Below are positions 59,909 to 64,000 of a stretch of 64,000 bases of DNA, piece after piece. Position 1 is the stretch's first letter. Each line of letters opens with the position of its first letter. The notes below the pieces were generated by a model, which searched no databases, had not been told where the DNA came from, and saw only the letters and a list, made by a program, of their open reading frames with translations. The position numbers and the translations under genes are program-made. Origin of the DNA: Neurospora crassa OR74A. Its lineage: Eukaryota; Ascomycota; Sordariomycetes; Sordariales; Sordariaceae. The stretch spans positions 3,720,001-3,784,000 of the forward strand of contig NC_026503.1 in the NCBI RefSeq assembly GCF_000182925.2, read 5' to 3'.

Positions 59909-60907
59909 ATGAAGCGGTCACGCGAACCCGAGGAGGACCCTCTGCCCTATCAACAAACAGTAACAACGACAAGCTCTCTTTATCCAAACCAACAGCAATT
60001 GGGTGATACCACCGAGACAACAACGAGCCGATCTACCAGCGCCGATGCCTCCGGGTCACCACCCGCTGCAAAGATCGCTGGGCTAGATCCCACCGAAAGC
60101 CTCAGCCAACCCAGGATGCAGATGAAATGTTCGCTGCCGCCACACAAGGACACACTGGTGTTTTTGACATACTCCGAGTACGAATCCCATTACAACAGCA
60201 TCCACACCAACCGGTGCCTCGAGTGCCGTAAAAACTTCCCCTCGTCTCATCTACTTGGGCTGCACATCGAGGAGAATCATGACTCCTTCACGGCTGTCAA
60301 AAGAGACAAAGGTGAACACACGGTATGTCCTGCCCTCCAACTTCTCCTCTTTCCCCTCCTGGTCCTGGCGTGTCCTTGGCCTTGCCGAGTGCCGATTCAA
60401 TTTTGGCAGGCTTGCCACTAACGAACGTTCCAGTACTCCTGCTTCGTGGAAGGTTGCGAAAGGAAATGCATGACCCCCCAAAAGCGACGGATGCATCTCA
60501 TTGATAAGCACATGTACCCAAAGAATTTCTTCTTCGCGGTGACACTGCACGGTATTGACGGGCGGCAGTCGATGTTGTTGGATGAACGGCGGCCGAAACA
60601 GAAACGGGTCCACAAGCCATCGGCAGCGGAAACACATGCCAGCTCTTCCGACCCAAAGGTCAACTCCAAGTCAAAGCCTCCATCAGAAATGAAGGAGCGG
60701 ATGGAAGTAGATCGGCCCGAGCCCACTCCAACATCGACGAAACCCGATGCTGAGATGACAGACCAACCGCACGAGGAGGCCGTTGAGGAGCCGGCTGACG
60801 TGGATATGGGAGACTTGGTAGGCAAGATGTCTGCACTGCAGTTCGTACCCTCCAGTGTCAGATTTGGTCGTGGTCGTGGAGGAAAGACTGGATTCGCCAA
60901 AAGGTGA
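59909..60907 (+). CDS. C2H2 zinc finger protein, ZNF511-like
   Basis: Two exons, 59909-60322 and 60434-60907, 295 aa. After a Ser/Thr-rich start come the C2H2-type units: 'HYNSIHTNRCLECRKNFPSS' and HLLGLHIEENHDSF in exon 1, and 'YSCFVEGCERKCMTPQKRRM' with HLIDKHMYPKNFFF in exon 2. This order, with the 'DKHMYPKNFFF' end, is that of the ZNF511 family conserved from fungi to animals. The C-terminal ~100 residues are charged and disordered and finish with an Arg/Gly-rich 'VRFGRGRGGKTGFAKR', an RGG-like RNA-binding tail. It should be nuclear; the molecular role is not established. The intron of 111 nt begins GTATGT. Confidence 0.85.
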
Positions 60908-61336
60908 CAACAGAGGAAGTGCAAAAACGAGATGTGGTAAGGCTTGGGCAAACCAATTCCATTAGTACTGGGCAGCTGAAACATATTATTGCACATCTGT
61001 AGCGAGAACATACTGATACGGTCCTCACATTCCATGATATCATGACATAACGTGTTCGTATGTTTGTTCAATCTGCTCCCTCAACAGTAAGCGTCAAACA
61101 TAGCTCTGCAAAGGAGAAAGCATCTTATCTTACCCTCTCCCCGTGAACGCCTCTTCCCTCTCCCGATGCGTGCTCGACAAAGAGATGTTGTTGGTATCAT
61201 TATCGCGGCGCTGAACAGCCGTTCGTCGGCCCCTGGCTTCTCATTGTTTCTCCACCACATCTCAGCCTTGAAAAAAGTTGCTTGTCCCTGCCGTCCCTTT
61301 TCAATTTTATAACCTCAAATCCGTGCCTCCTCCTCT
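60908..61336. other. Intergenic, convergent 3' ends
   Basis: Short gap between the ZNF511-like and BUD31 genes; nothing recognised. Confidence 0.5.
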
Positions 61337-61783
61337 TCAATCACCAGTAGCACACCCTCTGCACCCACAGCTCACGCACTGCACATCCTGGCCCTCCTTC
61401 AGCTCGGCCTTGGGCACGCGGCAGATGCACGTCGAGTTGAAGTTGGTCTCCTTGGTCTGTATGCAGCGCAGGCAGCAGAGCTTCTCGTAGCCGTTCTTCT
61501 TCCACTTGGCGATCAGCATCGCGTCCGCGTATCCATTCTTGAGCAGCCACTCGTACAGCTGCTTGCTGATGGCCTCTTTTTCGTAGTAGAGCTCATAGAT
61601 GTACCGGCTCCGCTGGTGCGAGATCTGGAAGATAGGCCATTTGGCCTGGTGCTTGGGTATGTTGTCCGTCGGGGCGTTCTGTGCGTCCTTCATCTTGTTG
61701 GCGAAGATGAGCAGATCCTCCTCAATGTCGGCAAAACCCTCTGGGGGCGGCTTGCGCTTCGAGGCGGGGCGAATGGCTGGCAT
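61337..61783 (-). CDS. bud31: Pre-mRNA splicing factor BUD31/Cwc14 (G10 protein)
   Basis: Single exon, 148 aa, close to the usual ~144-157 of the family. The highly conserved G10 sequence is evident: 'PEGFADIEEDLLIFANKMKD' near the start, 'WPIFQISHQRSRYIYELYYE' in the middle, then 'EWLLKNGYADAMLIAKWKKN' and a Cys-rich C-terminal half ('LCCLRCIQTKETNF', 'STCICRVPKA', 'VQCVSCGCRGCATGD') that forms a zinc cluster. BUD31 belongs to the spliceosome's NineTeen-related/Prp19 group and is present in the catalytic complex. The start at 61783 begins with MPAIRPASKRKPP, as in relatives. It is divergent to nuo14.8 across 453 bp. Confidence 0.96.
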   Translation of the reverse strand: MPAIRPASKRKPPPEGFADIEEDLLIFANKMKDAQNAPTDNIPKHQAKWPIFQISHQRSRYIYELYYEKEAISKQLYEWLLKNGYADAMLIAKWKKNGYEKLCCLRCIQTKETNFNSTCICRVPKAELKEGQDVQCVSCGCRGCATGD

Positions 61784-62236
61784 TTTGAGGTCGTCGCTGG
61801 TCCTCGGCCTCGGGATTTAGTAAGCGGTGCTTTAAGTAACGTGTTTTGCGTTGCGCTAACGTATATACTCGGAAGAGTATCGGAGTGTGTGGTGATATCG
61901 CAATTGTTCGGTTGAAGGATGGAGAACTTCAAATCTAATGAGCTGACCAGAGGAGAGTGCTGTGATCCCCGGCGTAAGTGCAGTGAACTGGCTCAAAATT
62001 GCCTGCCAGAAACGCCTTGGAATTGTGGCGCCAACGTCATTGGCCTCTTGTAGTTGTGGCTAGTGCTATCAGCGCCCGCACTCTGTGTGTAAGAGCAACT
62101 GTGGCTTAGCTGGATGCTACCGACCCCGAGCCGACTGCTGAAGCTACAAGCTGTCATGCGAACGACGAATCGACCGACCCTGGCGAACGGAACGGCGACA
62201 ACCTCCAAAGGTCCTCAAGTCACGAATTGGCCCAAA
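61784..62236. promoter_or_regulatory. Divergent promoter of bud31 and nuo14.8
   Basis: 453 bp between the two start codons; it must hold both promoters. I see no distinctive element beyond a TATATA-like stretch at about 61862. Confidence 0.5.
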
Positions 62237-63117
62237 ATGCCCATCACACCTACCAAGTACGCCATCACCACCAGGCAGTGTAAGTGACCCCAGTTGTACA
62301 AGCTGAACGAGTAACTCTGACGGACATTGTAGCGGCAAACTGGAGCGACGCCAAGCGGAGGGTGTTCGCCCTTTATCGGCGATGGCTTCGTTCGGTACGT
62401 TACGAGCGAACCTACATAGAACGAGCATTTCCAGCTTTCGACGAACACGTTGGATATCGACGTATATAATGGGAGGAGTGCGAACAATCCCGACCGAGGA
62501 TTCGCTAACCAGGATATCACATACAACAGACACCCGAGATGCAGTCTATGTACTCACTACCCCTCCCCATTTCGGTCATTCGCACTCGCATCAGGCAGGA
62601 ATTCGAGCGCAACCGCTTCGTTAACAAGTTGCCCGTGGTGGATGTTCTGCTCACAAAGGGCCATGCCGACTATCAAGTAAGGCTCCACTTCATCGTCACT
62701 ATCCACACGGACATGAATCAGGGGATCCCCAGAAACGGGCACAGCAGTGGGGTCATGTCCAAAATCTGGAGAACACCCAAAAAGAAGAGGGAAAGGGTTC
62801 CAGGCAAGGGGTCAGAAGGGAATATCAGAGCGCTGGCGCATGTTATGCGTCGCGGCGATTCGGACTGATTGTTCTGGTAACTTGACGCTGACTCTCCACG
62901 CGTCTATCAGGAAACCATGAACTTTTGGCGCCAGACGACTCACATGATGTCGTACTTCAACGAGGAGAGCTTCCGTGGAGCCAAGAGACTTCCCTCCAGC
63001 TTTATCGATGGCTTCCTGCAGGTAAGCCTATACATGCAGCTCTTTTGTCTTTGATGATGGCCACTTCATTGTGCGGGTAGCTCACAATACTCTTCTTTCA
63101 TCTAGGGTCGCAACTAA
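62237..63117 (+). CDS. nuo14.8: Complex I 14.8-kDa subunit (NDUFA6/LYRM6)
   Basis: Five exons: 62237-62279, 62333-62394, 62530-62676, 62911-63021 and 63106-63117, 124 aa. The last exon codes only Gly-Arg-Asn before the stop. The LYR motif of the LYRM family is at residues 28-30 ('[13 protein letters not shown]'), and the sequence continues with '[20 protein letters not shown]' and '[20 protein letters not shown]'. It is an accessory subunit of mitochondrial NADH:ubiquinone oxidoreductase that anchors the acyl carrier protein at the hinge of the peripheral arm. No cleavable presequence is obvious. The third intron is unusually long (234 nt) and purine-rich. The sequence agrees with my memory of the Neurospora protein, supporting the species assignment. 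Confidence 0.96.
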
Positions 63118-63373
63118 GAAGAGTAATAACGAAGGGTATCAATGTCAGCCTTTCCTCTAGAGCCTATGTATATAACGCAAGCCAGATGAACATCCATGGA
63201 CGCAGCCGCTTGTTCTTTTATCTTCCCCCCTTATCTTGATGGCCACTCACAGCGAGTTTTCCTTTGTCTATTTTTTGTTCCCCCTTGTGATTTACTACCA
63301 ATTCAAGCCCCAAAACGCCGTTACCCATGCTGGTGAAAATTAACGATGAAAAGAAAGGTGAGAAACAAGAGGC

Positions 63374-63999
63374 TTAGGCAGACGCAGCGGCCTTCTTATC
63401 AGTAAAGTCCTTGCGCGCCTCAAGGAACTTATCCGAAACGACGTCGCAAAGATCTTGAATGTCACGCAGACCCTTGCGGAGTGCCTCGACAGCAGTTGTG
63501 CCCTCTGCATGTTACTGTTAGTTCACCTCTGTATTCACAGGTCTCGCTAAGAAGTGGACGAGAAAGATGACGCACCATAGGTCTGAATTCTAACGTTCAT
63601 TTTGGCTTCGGAGGGATGAGGAATGGCGTAGGCGCAGAATTCGACATCAGGGCTATGAAATGGTGTTAGCACAGTCACAGCTCAGCTCATTAACATGAGA
63701 CAAGTGAAGCTCCCGGTACTCACTTCTTCATGATGACGTATCTGAGCGCGTTACCAAGGGTATGGTTCTCATCAAGGAACTCGAAAGAAGCGGCCGTGGG
63801 CGTAGAACCAGGAAGCTGTGCTCAGGTGTTAGTCTCGAGTCGACATATATTCGTCATGGAGGGTTTCACGTACAAGTCTAACTTTAGTACCCTCTCCCTC
63901 CTCATACTCCTCATCTCCCTCCTCTCCTTCCTCGCCCGCATCGGCCATAGAGACATCATCCTGAGCCTCCGGCTGGTGAGAAGTCGGGGTCTCCTTCAT
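63374..63999 (-). CDS. RPC19: RNA polymerase I/III shared subunit RPC19 (AC19)
   Basis: Four exons: 63874-63999, 63724-63815, 63576-63652 and 63374-63504, 141 aa, nearly identical in length to yeast Rpc19. An acidic N-terminus (about 18-38, mostly Glu/Asp/Gly) leads to the alpha-like dimerisation domain: '[20 protein letters not shown]' + '[20 protein letters not shown]' + NVRIQTYEG, then a C-terminal helix '[20 protein letters not shown]'. With RPC40 it forms the assembly platform of RNA polymerases I and III, the counterpart of the bacterial alpha dimer. The start codon is at 63997-63999, one base from the window edge, so an upstream in-frame start or exon cannot be excluded, though the length argues that this is complete. 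Confidence 0.93.
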
Positions 64000-64000
64000 G

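Overview
The window is nuclear DNA of a filamentous ascomycete. Genes are compact, introns are mostly 45-120 nt with GTRNGT donors, CTAAC-like branch points and (C/T)AG acceptors, codon third positions are C-rich, and leaders are pyrimidine-rich. The encoded proteins match my memory of Neurospora, for example the 124-aa complex I subunit NUO14.8, so I read it as Neurospora crassa or a very close relative. All exon joins were deduced by hand from splice motifs, frame continuity and family knowledge. I ran no search, and coordinates may be off by a base.

Layout. 0-11.3 kb: the 3' part of an unrecognised Ser-rich protein, a secreted PhiA-like wall protein, a 1007-aa DUF6604 protein, a gene-poor gap with a 0.25-kb inverted-repeat element and a truncated 5S rRNA copy, and a LaeA-like methyltransferase. 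11.3-25.3 kb: a 4-kb gap with simple repeats, an NDP-sugar 4,6-dehydratase with a long tail, a probable 71-aa membrane protein, RPF1 (Brix domain) and glycyl-tRNA synthetase. 25.3-39.4 kb: a long leader and the PAK kinase CLA4, haspin kinase, a (CAA)41 microsatellite, a CHORD-like zinc protein and prephenate dehydratase. 40.4-51 kb: eRF1, a DUF1770 protein, a DDT/WHIM chromatin protein and ribosomal protein uL2. 51.6-64 kb: adenosine kinase, an EST1/SMG7-type protein, a ZNF511-like zinc finger protein, BUD31, NUO14.8 and RPC19.

Most genes are housekeeping and form no pathway cluster. Several act in translation, mRNA quality control and RNA metabolism (eRF1, SMG7-like, GlyRS, uL2, RPF1, RPC19, BUD31).

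The most interesting object is the 3' end of eRF1. Its UGA stop is followed by a 70-codon GC-rich in-frame extension. A canonical 55-nt intron lies in the 3'UTR, so the normal stop is 235 nt upstream of the splice junction while the extended stop is only 22 nt upstream. This is the geometry expected of an autoregulatory switch in which efficient termination exposes the mRNA to nonsense-mediated decay and readthrough protects it.
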